In this document: positions 18,567-26,322 of the stretch, one piece after another
Layout: each line of letters starts with the position of its first letter
Position numbering within the stretch: the stretch's first letter is position 1
Position numbers and translations under genes: made by a program
The notes under the pieces: model-generated
Database searches by the model: none
Seen by the model: only the letters and a program-made list of their open reading frames with translations
Told to the model about the DNA's origin: nothing
Assembly: GCF_006970865.1 (NCBI RefSeq)
Contig: NZ_CP035503.1
Location: 248,001 to 312,000 of the forward strand
Source of the DNA: Rhodoferax sediminis
GTDB lineage: Bacteria > Pseudomonadota > Gammaproteobacteria > Burkholderiales > Burkholderiaceae_C
Length of the DNA: 64,000 nucleotides
Direction: 5' to 3'

Positions 18567-19400
18567 ATGAACCCAACGCCCCCTTCATCCGATCCTGCGG
18601 CGCCCGACGCCAGTGCCGCCGAGCCGCTCGACGCCGCGGCGTTCGACGAACTTGACGCCATCCTGGACGAGCTGCGCACGCGCAACGACGAGACCCCGCA
18701 GTGGGAGTTTTGCGAGGGCTTCATGGCGGCCCTGCTGTGCTGCCGGCGCCCCATCGCGGCCAGCGAGTATTTGCCCGTGTTGCTTGGCACCGATGAGGCG
18801 CGGGGAGGCGATGCCGGCGCGGACGGTTCGTTTGCCGACGCGGCCCAGCAGCAGCGTTTCATGCAACTGTGGTCGCAGCGCTGGCGCGAAGTGGCGCAAG
18901 CTTTGAGCGCCGACGTCGAGTCGCTCGACGACGACCGCGCCTACCAGCCCGAGGTGATGGACGTGCGCGGCGCCGTGGCCAGCCTGCCGCAGGCAGAGCA
19001 GGCGGCGATGGCGGAGCAGGAACTGCCATCCTTCGGCCAGATCTGGGCGCTGGGCTTCATGTTTGCGGTGGAGAGCTGGCCCGAGGAATGGGTCGCCCCG
19101 CGCGACAGGCAGGCCGCGCAGCGGCTCGACGAGGACTTGCAGGCCCTGGTGGCGATGACGGAAGACGACAGCGGGCCGCCCGCGCTGTGCATGTTCAGCG
19201 AGGACGGCCCCGCAAGCGTGAGCGAGGCGCGTGTCGACGCCTTTGGCGAAGCCCTATGGAGCGTGTACGACCTGTATGACCTGTGGCAAGGCATCGGCCC
19301 GCGTGTCGAGACGGTGCGCAAGGCGGCGACGCCGGGCCGCAACGACCCCTGCTGGTGCGGCAGCGGCAAGAAATACAAAAAGTGCCACGGCGCGAGTTGA
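18567..19400 (+). CDS. UPF0149/YecA family protein with C-terminal SEC-C zinc motif
   Basis: A 277-residue protein. Residues about 25-220 match the YecA/UPF0149 helical domain (WEFCEGFMAALLCCRRPI, LGFMFAVESWPEEW). The C-terminus is a SEC-C zinc-binding motif, GRNDPCWCGSGKKYKKCHG, as found at the end of SecA and in ribosome-associated YecA. A role in protein targeting or ribosome binding is likely by analogy. The N-terminal 20 residues are a low-complexity Pro/Ala stretch. It is monocistronic and converges on the CZB gene. Confidence 0.88.
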   Translation: MNPTPPSSDPAAPDASAAEPLDAAAFDELDAILDELRTRNDETPQWEFCEGFMAALLCCRRPIAASEYLPVLLGTDEARGGDAGADGSFADAAQQQRFMQLWSQRWREVAQALSADVESLDDDRAYQPEVMDVRGAVASLPQAEQAAMAEQELPSFGQIWALGFMFAVESWPEEWVAPRDRQAAQRLDEDLQALVAMTEDDSGPPALCMFSEDGPASVSEARVDAFGEALWSVYDLYDLWQGIGPRVETVRKAATPGRNDPCWCGSGKKYKKCHGAS

Positions 19401-19409
19401 CCGGGCTGC

Positions 19410-19850
19410 TCAGGGCTCCCTGAGCAGATTCAGTAACTCCACCACGCGCGCGCTGCTGCGCTCGAAATCGGTGGTCAGCAGGTTGACTGCCTTGTCGAGG
19501 CGGCCGGACTCGACAAAACTCACCACGTTGGAGGCGTGGTAGTGGAAGTTCTTGTGCTCGGCCACCAGCAGCTTGAACGAGGTGTATTTGCCCAGCCGTG
19601 CGCGCCCCGGGCCGTGCAGCCACTTGCCGAGCTCACAGCGGTCGTCGAAGCAGATCACTTCGGGACGAAAATCCTCGGTGGATTTGCCCGCCAGGTAGGC
19701 GTCGAGCCGCACCTTCCAGCTTTCTTCGGCGGCGATGGCGGCATCGATGTCCAGCCGGCGGACTTCGGCCTCGATCTCGGCCGCGGTCGTGGCCGTCATG
19801 GTGGTGAGCACTGAATCAGGCGAGCGCCCAAAGCGCAAAAACTTGAGCAT
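19410..19850 (-). CDS. Orphan CZB (chemoreceptor zinc-binding) domain protein
   Basis: A 146-residue soluble protein consisting almost wholly of one CZB domain. The zinc ligands and surrounding motif are visible: the first helix AIAAEESWKVRLDAYL, CFDDRCELGKWLHG with the conserved Cys, and AEHKNFHYHASNV with His residues. CZB domains are normally fused to chemoreceptors or diguanylate cyclases and respond to zinc or hypochlorite. Here it stands alone, divergent from the phc-like operon. The start at 19850 gives MLKFLRFGRSPDS; the region upstream codes for nothing family-like. Confidence 0.85.
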   Translation of the reverse strand: MLKFLRFGRSPDSVLTTMTATTAAEIEAEVRRLDIDAAIAAEESWKVRLDAYLAGKSTEDFRPEVICFDDRCELGKWLHGPGRARLGKYTSFKLLVAEHKNFHYHASNVVSFVESGRLDKAVNLLTTDFERSSARVVELLNLLREP

Positions 19851-20190
19851 CGTGAATCTTCGGTTGGCGTTGTTGGACTGGAAGAAAGGTCCCTGGCCGG
19901 AATAATAGCTTGCGCAGACGGGATGTCGCGCACCAGGACGCCCAAAAAAGCATAAACCGTGGCTTAGTGCGCAATTGGCCGCCTGCCGGTGCGACTGTCG
20001 CTGTCTCGCCACAGCCGCCTTGTGTCCGCAGTTATGGCGTGCTCATCAGTGACAGAATGTAGCCGAGCGCTTGACCAAATCAAAACGGGAGGCAAGCCGT
20101 GTAATTCTTTTGGGTCAATTTGCCCCGCGTGGTACGCTGACCCATTCCTTGAGACAGTGAATCCCTCCCATTTTCTGATCGTCAGACGCC
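19851..20190. other. 340-base divergent intergenic region between CZB gene and phcB-like gene
   Basis: No gene is seen here. It would hold the promoters of the CZB gene (minus) and of the phcBSRQ-like operon (plus). The only symmetry noted near the phcB side is GGGTCA (20112-20117) facing TGACCC (20138-20143). I could not identify a convincing sigma-70 promoter for phcB; a -24/-12 sigma-54 site was also not seen. Confidence 0.6.
19902..19929 (-). promoter_or_regulatory. Candidate sigma-70 promoter of the CZB gene
   Basis: On the minus strand: GCGACA as -35 (19924-19929), a 16-base spacer, and TATTAT as -10 (19902-19907), about 50 bases before the start codon. Moderate match only. Confidence 0.4.
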
Positions 20191-21600
20191 GTGCAGACCC
20201 TCCGCCAAATAGACCCTGTCATCACTTTTCGCAACAGCCAGGGCGACTCCGTCCGCGGCACACTGACCAATCACCAGCGCCACTCGCTGGTGATGGAGAT
20301 CTACAACCCGTACTCCATCGTGCAGGTCAGCGAAGTGCTGCGCGATGTCACCGTGCGCGCCGGCGACCGCACCATCTACAAGGGCAACGCGGTCGTCGTC
20401 AGTATGCTCAATACGGGCCTGATGGCACTGGTGTCCGTCACCCTGACCGACGACTGGTCCGAATTCAATGCGATCCGGGGCGATTTGTCGCGCGTCGAGG
20501 CGGAGGCAAAGACCTTCGTCGAAGAGTGGAACGCGCGTTTTCGCATCAGCCGAAGCTACCAGGTCGCAATCAGCGAGGCACGCACCTTTTTATCCGAGAC
20601 CTCGCGCTGGGCCGACCAGGCCGACATGTCGGATGTGCTGCCGCGCGATGCGCAGGGTCGGATCCGGGAAGATATCTTCTATGAACTGGCCACGCCCATC
20701 ATGCAAAAGGGCAAGGAGTATCTGGTCTGGCTGGAGGAAGAGGCGAAACTGATCGACGTGGAAGACAGCGTCGCGCACCGCAATTTTGCCCAGACGGCGC
20801 TGCATCCGCTGCTGCTGCGCGCCCCGTTTGTATACCGCACGTTCGCCAAGCCGATGGGCTATGCCGGTGACTACGAGATGGTGAACCAGATGTTGAGCGA
20901 TCCGCGCCAGGGCAACAGCACTTATTTCCAGATCATCAACACGATGTTCATCCGGTGTATCGTGGCCCAGGCGCACCGCAACCGGATCGACATCCTGGTG
21001 GGCTACCTGAACAAGGCCGCCGAGCGGGCGCAGCGCGAGCAGCGTGACATCAGCATCCTGAACGTGGGCTGCGGCCCAGCCGTGGAGATCCAGCGCTTCA
21101 TCGCCCAGCATCCGCACCCGGAGCGTCTGATGTTCAAGCTGATGGATTTCAGCGAAGAAACATTGGCGTACACGCGTTCCTGCATTGAGAAGAGCTGCCA
21201 GGCGCACGGCAAACAGGTCCAGGTGGAATACATCCACGAGTCGGTGCACCAGTTGCTGAAACGGGCCTCGAAAAAGGATGACCCGCTCGACGCGCAGGCG
21301 CAGTTCGACTTTGTCTATTGCGCGGGCCTGTTTGACTACCTGTCGGACAAGGTCTGTTCACGGCTGCTGCAGTATTTCGTCTCACGCAGCAACGTAGGGG
21401 GCAGCGTGCTGGTCACCAATGTGCACTCCAGCAACCCGGAGCGCCATGGCATGGAACACCTGCTCGAGTGGCACCTGATTTACCGCGATGAAGCCCAGCT
21501 GGAAAGCGTCTTGCCACATAACCGGGAAAACACCCGGCTCTACACCGATGACACCGGAGCCAACATTTTCGCCGAGTTTCAGGTTACCGCAGGTGCCTGA
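20191..21600 (+). CDS. phcB: PhcB-like SAM-dependent methyltransferase (fatty acid methyl ester autoinducer synthase)
   Basis: A 469-residue protein with an N-terminal domain of about 90 residues (ITFRNSQGDSVRGTLTNHQ..., possibly PilZ-like fold), a helical middle, and a C-terminal Rossmann methyltransferase with SAM motif I ISILNVGCGPAVEIQRF near residue 290 and the acidic motif II LMDFSEETLAYT. In Ralstonia solanacearum PhcB methylates 3-hydroxy fatty acids to make the quorum signal 3-OH PAME/MAME. Assignment rests on this architecture plus the following histidine kinase, REC-kinase and REC genes in the phcBSRQ order. The start is GTG 20191. The substrate here is inferred. Confidence 0.8.
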   Translation: MQTLRQIDPVITFRNSQGDSVRGTLTNHQRHSLVMEIYNPYSIVQVSEVLRDVTVRAGDRTIYKGNAVVVSMLNTGLMALVSVTLTDDWSEFNAIRGDLSRVEAEAKTFVEEWNARFRISRSYQVAISEARTFLSETSRWADQADMSDVLPRDAQGRIREDIFYELATPIMQKGKEYLVWLEEEAKLIDVEDSVAHRNFAQTALHPLLLRAPFVYRTFAKPMGYAGDYEMVNQMLSDPRQGNSTYFQIINTMFIRCIVAQAHRNRIDILVGYLNKAAERAQREQRDISILNVGCGPAVEIQRFIAQHPHPERLMFKLMDFSEETLAYTRSCIEKSCQAHGKQVQVEYIHESVHQLLKRASKKDDPLDAQAQFDFVYCAGLFDYLSDKVCSRLLQYFVSRSNVGGSVLVTNVHSSNPERHGMEHLLEWHLIYRDEAQLESVLPHNRENTRLYTDDTGANIFAEFQVTAGA

Positions 21601-21622
21601 GGTCGTGGACGGGTCACTGTCC

Positions 21623-22957
21623 ATGTTCAGCCGAACCGAGTCGCCCTATCACCAGGAGCTGAGCGAATTCCGCGTTGCGTACAGCAAGGCGGGAAGCATC
21701 ACTTCGCTGGTGCTGGTGCTGCTGGGGGTGGGGCTGGATATTGCGGTCTATCCCGAGCGGCTCGGCCAGTTCATGGCGGTCCGCGTGGGCATCGCGCTGC
21801 TCACGCTGCTGATCTTCCTGGCCTTGTACACGGCAGCCGGGCGTGCCTGGGTGCGGTCCCTGACCCTGCTGTGGCTGGCGTTGCCGCAGATGATGATTGC
21901 CTGGATGATCGGTGTCACCGAGGGTGTGCATTCCATCTACTTCGTGGGCCTGCATCTGGCGCTGTATGCAGCCGGCATTGTCTTGCCCATCACCTTTCTC
22001 GAAGGGGTTGGTTTTGGTCTTTTCACCTATGCGATCTACCTGCTGGCGTGCGCCCTGAATCCGGCCGGACTGTCGGATCTGGAACGCCTCGCGGGCAACT
22101 CGCTGTTCCTCCTGTTTTCGGCAGCGGCCAGTGCGGTATGTACTTACTTCAACGAGAGGGCGCGTCTGCAACTGTTTAGCCTGCAGCGCGAGGTGGCGGA
22201 AAAAAACGCCACGCTGGTGAGCACCAACCAGGCGCTCGCGCAAATCAAGGGCCACATGATTCAGCAGGAAAAAATGGCGGCACTGGGCACCTTGTCAGCC
22301 GGCCTGATGCACGAGGTGAACAATCCGGTGAACTACAGCATGATGGCCTTGAACATGGCCATGCTCGATCCGGTGGTGGGCCAGAGTGCCGACCTCAAGG
22401 AAAGCCTGGTCGACGCCAAGGAGGGCCTGGCGCGGGTGCAGAACATCGTCTCCGACCTCAAGACCTTCGCCTACCAGAAGCCGGGCGAAGACAGCAGCCG
22501 CATCTTCCTGCTGGAAAAGGCCGTGCTGTCGGCGCAGCGCCTGACCGGCCACGAACTCAGCGGCGTGGACGTGCAGGTGCACTGGCCGCAGGACACGCAT
22601 GTGCGCGGCGACGAGCCGGCCATCATCGGAGTCATGATCAACCTGTTCAGCAACGCGGCGCTGGCCCTGCGCAAGGCCGCGCGCGCGCAGCCGTGCATCG
22701 AAGTCACCGGGCAGCACCGGGACGGGCGCCTGTACGTGACGGTGCGCGACAATGGCACCGGTATCGAACCGGACAATCTGACCCGCGTGTTCGAGCCCTT
22801 CTTCACCACGCGCAGCGTAGGCCAGGGCTTGGGGCTGGGGCTGAGCGTGAGCTACGCCATCATCCAGCGCCATGGCGGCATCTTGAGTGTGAACAGCGAA
22901 GCGGGCGTCTGGACCGAGTTCAGTTTCGATCTCGGCGTGGCCGACCCCTCGGTTTGA
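21623..22957 (+). CDS. phcS: PhcS-like membrane sensor histidine kinase
   Basis: A 444-residue kinase with about six N-terminal membrane helices (residues 20-185) and no separate periplasmic sensor domain, as expected for sensing a lipophilic signal within the membrane. The kinase core shows the H-box GLMHEVNNPVNYS (His230), N-box INLFSNAALAL, G1 DNGTGI, F-box FEPFFTTR and G2 GQGLGLGLS. In Ralstonia PhcS autophosphorylates in response to 3-OH PAME and signals to PhcR/PhcQ. It starts 22 bases after the phcB-like stop; ATG 21623 is preferred, GTG 21605 possible. Confidence 0.82.
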   Translation: MFSRTESPYHQELSEFRVAYSKAGSITSLVLVLLGVGLDIAVYPERLGQFMAVRVGIALLTLLIFLALYTAAGRAWVRSLTLLWLALPQMMIAWMIGVTEGVHSIYFVGLHLALYAAGIVLPITFLEGVGFGLFTYAIYLLACALNPAGLSDLERLAGNSLFLLFSAAASAVCTYFNERARLQLFSLQREVAEKNATLVSTNQALAQIKGHMIQQEKMAALGTLSAGLMHEVNNPVNYSMMALNMAMLDPVVGQSADLKESLVDAKEGLARVQNIVSDLKTFAYQKPGEDSSRIFLLEKAVLSAQRLTGHELSGVDVQVHWPQDTHVRGDEPAIIGVMINLFSNAALALRKAARAQPCIEVTGQHRDGRLYVTVRDNGTGIEPDNLTRVFEPFFTTRSVGQGLGLGLSVSYAIIQRHGGILSVNSEAGVWTEFSFDLGVADPSV

Positions 22958-22971
22958 ACGTGTACGACACC

Positions 22972-24183
22972 ATGCCGTCCCCAGCTGCCCCTCCCAATGC
23001 ATCCGACCCAGCACCTGCCGGCGCGCGCGCGGGTCAGCCCGTGATTTTGTTCGTGGACGACGAGCCGCAGTCGTGCAAGTGGTTCGCCCGCACATTTGCC
23101 GACGAGTTCAATGTCCTGACCGCCACAGGCGTGGACGAGGCGCTGGCGCTGCTGCGCGAGCACGGCCCGTCAGTGGCCCTGCTGGTCACAGACTACCGCA
23201 TGCCGCAGCGCAACGGGCTTGATCTGCTGCTGGCGGTGCAGCGCGACTTCAAGCATCTGGTGCGCCTGCTGGCCACCGCCTATGCCGAAAAAGACGTGGC
23301 CATTGCCGCGATCAACGAAGGCCATGTGTTTCGGATCCTCGAGAAACCCCTGGACCTGGTGCAAACCAGGCTGATCCTGCGCGAGGCGATGACGCTGTTC
23401 CGGGCCCAGACGATGGAGCGGGCCCTGCTGGAAAACCGCATGCTGGCGATGCGCGAAACCCTGGGCTTTCTGGCACATGAACTGAACACGCCACTGGCCA
23501 CGGTGCGCGGGTTTGTGTCGGCCATCACGGACCGGTACCAGGCGCCGGCGGACCAGGCCGCAACGCAAACGCAGGAGGAGGCGGCTCGCGTGGCCTGTTT
23601 TTCCGAGCGCGAGCCGGGCGAAGTGATGGCCGCGCTGGCCGGCGCGCAGCGCAGCGCGCTGTATTGCCAGTCTCTGGTGTCGGCGTTCGTGCGTTCGGCG
23701 CGGGACGCCTACCCGGGCTCAATCGACCAGCCGGTCACGGCGAGCAACCTGGTTCAGGCGCTGCTCAAGGAATTTCCGTTTGAGCGCGAGGAGCATAGCT
23801 GGGTCAGTTGCGAGGTGGCGGTCGATTTTGCCTTGCCGGGTCAACGTGACCTGCTCTACCTGGTGCTCTCCACGCTGACCAAGAACGCGCTGCTCGCACT
23901 GCAGGAGCAGCCCGAGCCGCGCCTGCGCATCGTGCTGGGGCGCGAGCCCGGGCCCGAGGGCCGCGCCCGGCCCTGGATCCGCTTTATCGACAACGGCCAC
24001 GGCATTGCCCCCGAGATTCTGGCCAAGCTGACACGTGAACCGGTGACCACCCGTGCGCAGTCGGGCGGCAATGGCATGGGGCTGATGTTCTGCCGCCGCG
24101 TGGTGCAGTCGCTCGGCGGCTCCATCGAGCTGAGCTCCGAACTGGGCCATGGCGCGACCGTGTCCCTGTATTTCAAACCCTGA
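22972..24183 (+). CDS. phcR: PhcR-like hybrid: N-terminal receiver plus histidine kinase domain
   Basis: A 403-residue cytoplasmic protein with an unusual reversed order: a receiver domain (ILFVDDEPQ, phospho-acceptor Asp74 in LVTDYRMPQRNG, Lys in ILEKPLD) followed by a histidine kinase module (H-box LGFLAHELNTPLATVRGF with His169, N-box LTKNALLAL, G1 DNGHGI, G2 GNGMGL). This REC-then-kinase architecture without a DNA-binding domain is the hallmark described for Ralstonia PhcR. It begins 14 bases after phcS. ATG 22972 is chosen; a GTG at 22963 is also in frame. Confidence 0.82.
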   Translation: MPSPAAPPNASDPAPAGARAGQPVILFVDDEPQSCKWFARTFADEFNVLTATGVDEALALLREHGPSVALLVTDYRMPQRNGLDLLLAVQRDFKHLVRLLATAYAEKDVAIAAINEGHVFRILEKPLDLVQTRLILREAMTLFRAQTMERALLENRMLAMRETLGFLAHELNTPLATVRGFVSAITDRYQAPADQAATQTQEEAARVACFSEREPGEVMAALAGAQRSALYCQSLVSAFVRSARDAYPGSIDQPVTASNLVQALLKEFPFEREEHSWVSCEVAVDFALPGQRDLLYLVLSTLTKNALLALQEQPEPRLRIVLGREPGPEGRARPWIRFIDNGHGIAPEILAKLTREPVTTRAQSGGNGMGLMFCRRVVQSLGGSIELSSELGHGATVSLYFKP

Positions 24184-24215
24184 TTGGGATCTGTGTTTTT
24201 GGTGAAGGCCTGCAA

Positions 24216-25193
24216 ATGACCGCTGTGAAAATTCTGTACGTTGACGACGAGGCCATGGCGCTCAAATATTTTGAGCGCCTGGTCAGCCCCATTGCCCCGG
24301 TGCTCACGGCAATTTCCGTGGAGGAGGGCAAGGAGATGCTGCGCACGCGCGGCGCCGAAATCGCCGTGCTGGTGTCGGACCAGCGCATGCCGGGCGCGCA
24401 TGGCAACGAGCTGCTGCGCTACGCGCGCGAGCATCATCCGACCGTGGTGCGCATGCTGACCACGGCGTACTCCGAGATGGGCGAGGCCATCGAGGCCATC
24501 AACGCCGGCGAAATCTACCGCTACATCACCAAGCCGTGGGATCTGGAGAGCCTGCGCGCCGACCTGAAGAATGCGCTCGAGCTGGCCGAGCTGCGCAATG
24601 AGCGCGACAGCCTGGTGCGCGAAAAGATGCTGGTGCAGCAGCAGCAGATGCTGGCCAGCCGCATCACCCAGCTGGCGCTGGTGTGCGCAGGTTTTGTGCC
24701 AGGCGACTATGCTGCCGGCTTTTCCGTGTTCCTGGACAGCGCGCAGCGCGTCGGGTGCGCGGCACCCAGCATCGACTGGCGCCGCATCGACCATGCCGAT
24801 CTGATGCAGTCGGAGGCACAGCGCGGCGTCGCCATCGGGCAGTTGCTGGCGCAGTGGCAGTTGGACTTTGGCGCGCGGGTCGGCAAAACCCCTGCGCAGG
24901 CACTCACCATTCTGGCCACTGCCCTGGCGGTGCCCGCGCAGGCCGCGGGCGAGAGCCTCGTGGTGCCGGATCGCGCGACGCTAACCGCGCTGCTCGACGG
25001 ACCGGCCCAGCAAGTCCCGACCGCGGCCGGCGTGGCGTGGCTCGCATGGCTGCTGTGGTGGGGCGAGTCGGTGCAGGTACGCCAGGCGCAAGGCGGCTGG
25101 GCCGTGAGCATGGTTGCAGCCGGCGCACCGGGCCGGCTGCCCGATGACTGGCTGGCCGACGCGATCGAGCAGATTGGCCTGGCCGCCTTGTAG
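24216..25193 (+). CDS. phcQ: PhcQ-like response regulator
   Basis: A 325-residue protein with an N-terminal receiver (KILYVDDEAMALKYFERL, Asp55 in LVSDQRMPG, Thr/Lys in YITKPWD) and a C-terminal domain of about 180 residues with no recognised DNA-binding or enzymatic motif. In Ralstonia PhcQ closes the phcBSRQ operon and carries most of the signal towards PhcA-controlled genes. A GGTGAAGG ribosome binding site precedes the ATG. It is the last gene of the cluster and converges on cinA with an 11-base gap. No phcA homologue is evident in the window. Confidence 0.8.
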   Translation: MTAVKILYVDDEAMALKYFERLVSPIAPVLTAISVEEGKEMLRTRGAEIAVLVSDQRMPGAHGNELLRYAREHHPTVVRMLTTAYSEMGEAIEAINAGEIYRYITKPWDLESLRADLKNALELAELRNERDSLVREKMLVQQQQMLASRITQLALVCAGFVPGDYAAGFSVFLDSAQRVGCAAPSIDWRRIDHADLMQSEAQRGVAIGQLLAQWQLDFGARVGKTPAQALTILATALAVPAQAAGESLVVPDRATLTALLDGPAQQVPTAAGVAWLAWLLWWGESVQVRQAQGGWAVSMVAAGAPGRLPDDWLADAIEQIGLAAL

Positions 25194-25204
25194 CCCTGAG
25201 CGGC

Positions 25205-25798
25205 TCAGGCCGCCAACGCCAGCGCCAGCAGCCGCCGCAAGGCATGGCGCACAGCGGCCGCGCGCACGGTGGCGCGGTCGCCGTCGAAGCGCCGAACCTC
25301 CGACGTCACCTGCCCCTGCACGCACCAGCCAAACCAGACCGTGCCCACCGGCTTGGCCGCGCTGCCGCCGGTTGGCCCGGCAATGCCTGTGACGGCCACC
25401 GATACTTGCGCGCGCGAATGGACCAGCGCGCCCTCGGCCATGGCGCGGGCCACCGGCTCGCTGACAGCGCCGTGCTGCGCAATCAGGGCGGCGTCGACGC
25501 CCAGCATCCCGGTTTTGGCTTCGTTCGAGTAGGTCACGAAACCGCGCTCGAACCAGTTGCTGGAGCCGGCCAGGTCGGTGCAGGCGCCGGCAATCAGGCC
25601 ACCGGTGCAGCTCTCGGCGCTGGCCATGAGCCAGTGTTTCCTTTGAAGAAAATCGGCCAGTAGCCCACACAGTTCCTGTGCAGTCTGCTCTGGCTTTGAT
25701 AGCGACTCGGGATTTGACCCCCACGCTCTCTCACTGTGTGTGGTCGCCGCCCCCCGAGGGGGCTGAACTGGCTCGGGGCGACCCTTCTCTGCGTTCAT
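25205..25798 (-). CDS. CinA C-terminal-domain protein (nicotinamide mononucleotide deamidase type)
   Basis: A 197-residue protein whose residues 50-197 form the CinA C-terminal domain, which deamidates nicotinamide mononucleotide in pyridine nucleotide salvage (PncC). Family motifs are LMASAESCTGGLIAG, VTYSNEAKTGMLGV, VSEPVARAMAEGA and AVTGIAGPTGG. The ATG at 25798 overlaps the pgpA stop (ATGA). Residues about 3-27 are encoded by a family B repeat and about 32-48 by a family A repeat, so the native N-terminus has been rebuilt from two repeats between the coupled start codon and the domain. Confidence 0.88.
   Translation of the reverse strand: MNAEKGRPEPVQPPRGAATTHSERAWGSNPESLSKPEQTAQELCGLLADFLQRKHWLMASAESCTGGLIAGACTDLAGSSNWFERGFVTYSNEAKTGMLGVDAALIAQHGAVSEPVARAMAEGALVHSRAQVSVAVTGIAGPTGGSAAKPVGTVWFGWCVQGQVTSEVRRFDGDRATVRAAAVRHALRRLLALALAA
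25655..25703 (-). repeat. Family A repeat in the cinA-like gene
   Basis: In gene orientation it starts GCTATCAAAGCCAGAGC and ends GTGGGCTACTGGCC; the frame is kept. Confidence 0.7.
25717..25797 (+). repeat. Family B repeat covering the start of the cinA-like gene
   Basis: CCCCCACGCTCTCTCACTG, core CCCCCCGAGGGGG and tail CTCGGGGCGACCCTTC up to GCGTTCAT. Its end coincides with the ATG used by cinA and the TGA of pgpA, both on the minus strand. Confidence 0.85.
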
Positions 25799-26322
25799 AG
25801 AAAGAACCTCCACGCGGCGATCAGCAGCAGACTGCACAACGCCGCCACCAGGTCGTCGAACATGATGCCAAAGCCGCCGCGTGCGCCCCAGCCCTTGAAG
25901 CTGCGATCGGCCCAGGCCACCGGCCCCGGCTTGACCGCATCGAAGAAGCGAAACAGCGCGAACGCCACCAATTGGCCCCAAAAACCGGTGGGCATGACCA
26001 GCCACAGCACGATCCAGAACGCCACCACCTCGTCCCACACGATGCTGCCGGGGTCCTGCACCCGCATGTGGCGCGCGGTGACGCTGCAGGCCCACCAGCC
26101 CAGCGGCAGCGAGAGCGCGATGACAAGTCCTATCTGCGTCGGCGAGAACCACAGCGTCATCACCAGATAGGCCAGCCACGCCCACAGCGTGCCGGCCGTG
26201 CCGGGCGCGACGGGGCTCAGGCCCGAGCCAAAGCCCATGGCCAGGAGGTGCGCGGGGTGCGCAAACATGAACCTCGCGCTGGGACGAACGGGGAGGCTCG
26301 GAGGATCGGCGGTCATGGGCAT
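25795..26322 (-). CDS. pgpA: Phosphatidylglycerophosphatase A
   Basis: Dephosphorylates phosphatidylglycerol phosphate in the inner membrane, the last step of phosphatidylglycerol synthesis. The 175-residue protein has the PgpA signature with GFGSGLSPVAPGTAGTL, the DEVVAFWIVL motif and a FRFFDAVKPGPV segment, plus about four membrane helices. Start (ATGCCCATG) and stop both overlap neighbours by ATGA: thiL upstream, cinA downstream. The thiL-pgpA-cinA order is conserved in betaproteobacteria. Confidence 0.94.
   Translation of the reverse strand: MPMTADPPSLPVRPSARFMFAHPAHLLAMGFGSGLSPVAPGTAGTLWAWLAYLVMTLWFSPTQIGLVIALSLPLGWWACSVTARHMRVQDPGSIVWDEVVAFWIVLWLVMPTGFWGQLVAFALFRFFDAVKPGPVAWADRSFKGWGARGGFGIMFDDLVAALCSLLLIAAWRFFL

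Noticed and set aside
20071..20106. TTGACC as the -35 box of the phcB promoter
   Set aside because: No acceptable -10 hexamer occurs at 16-18 bases; nearest TA-rich sequence is about 24 bases away.
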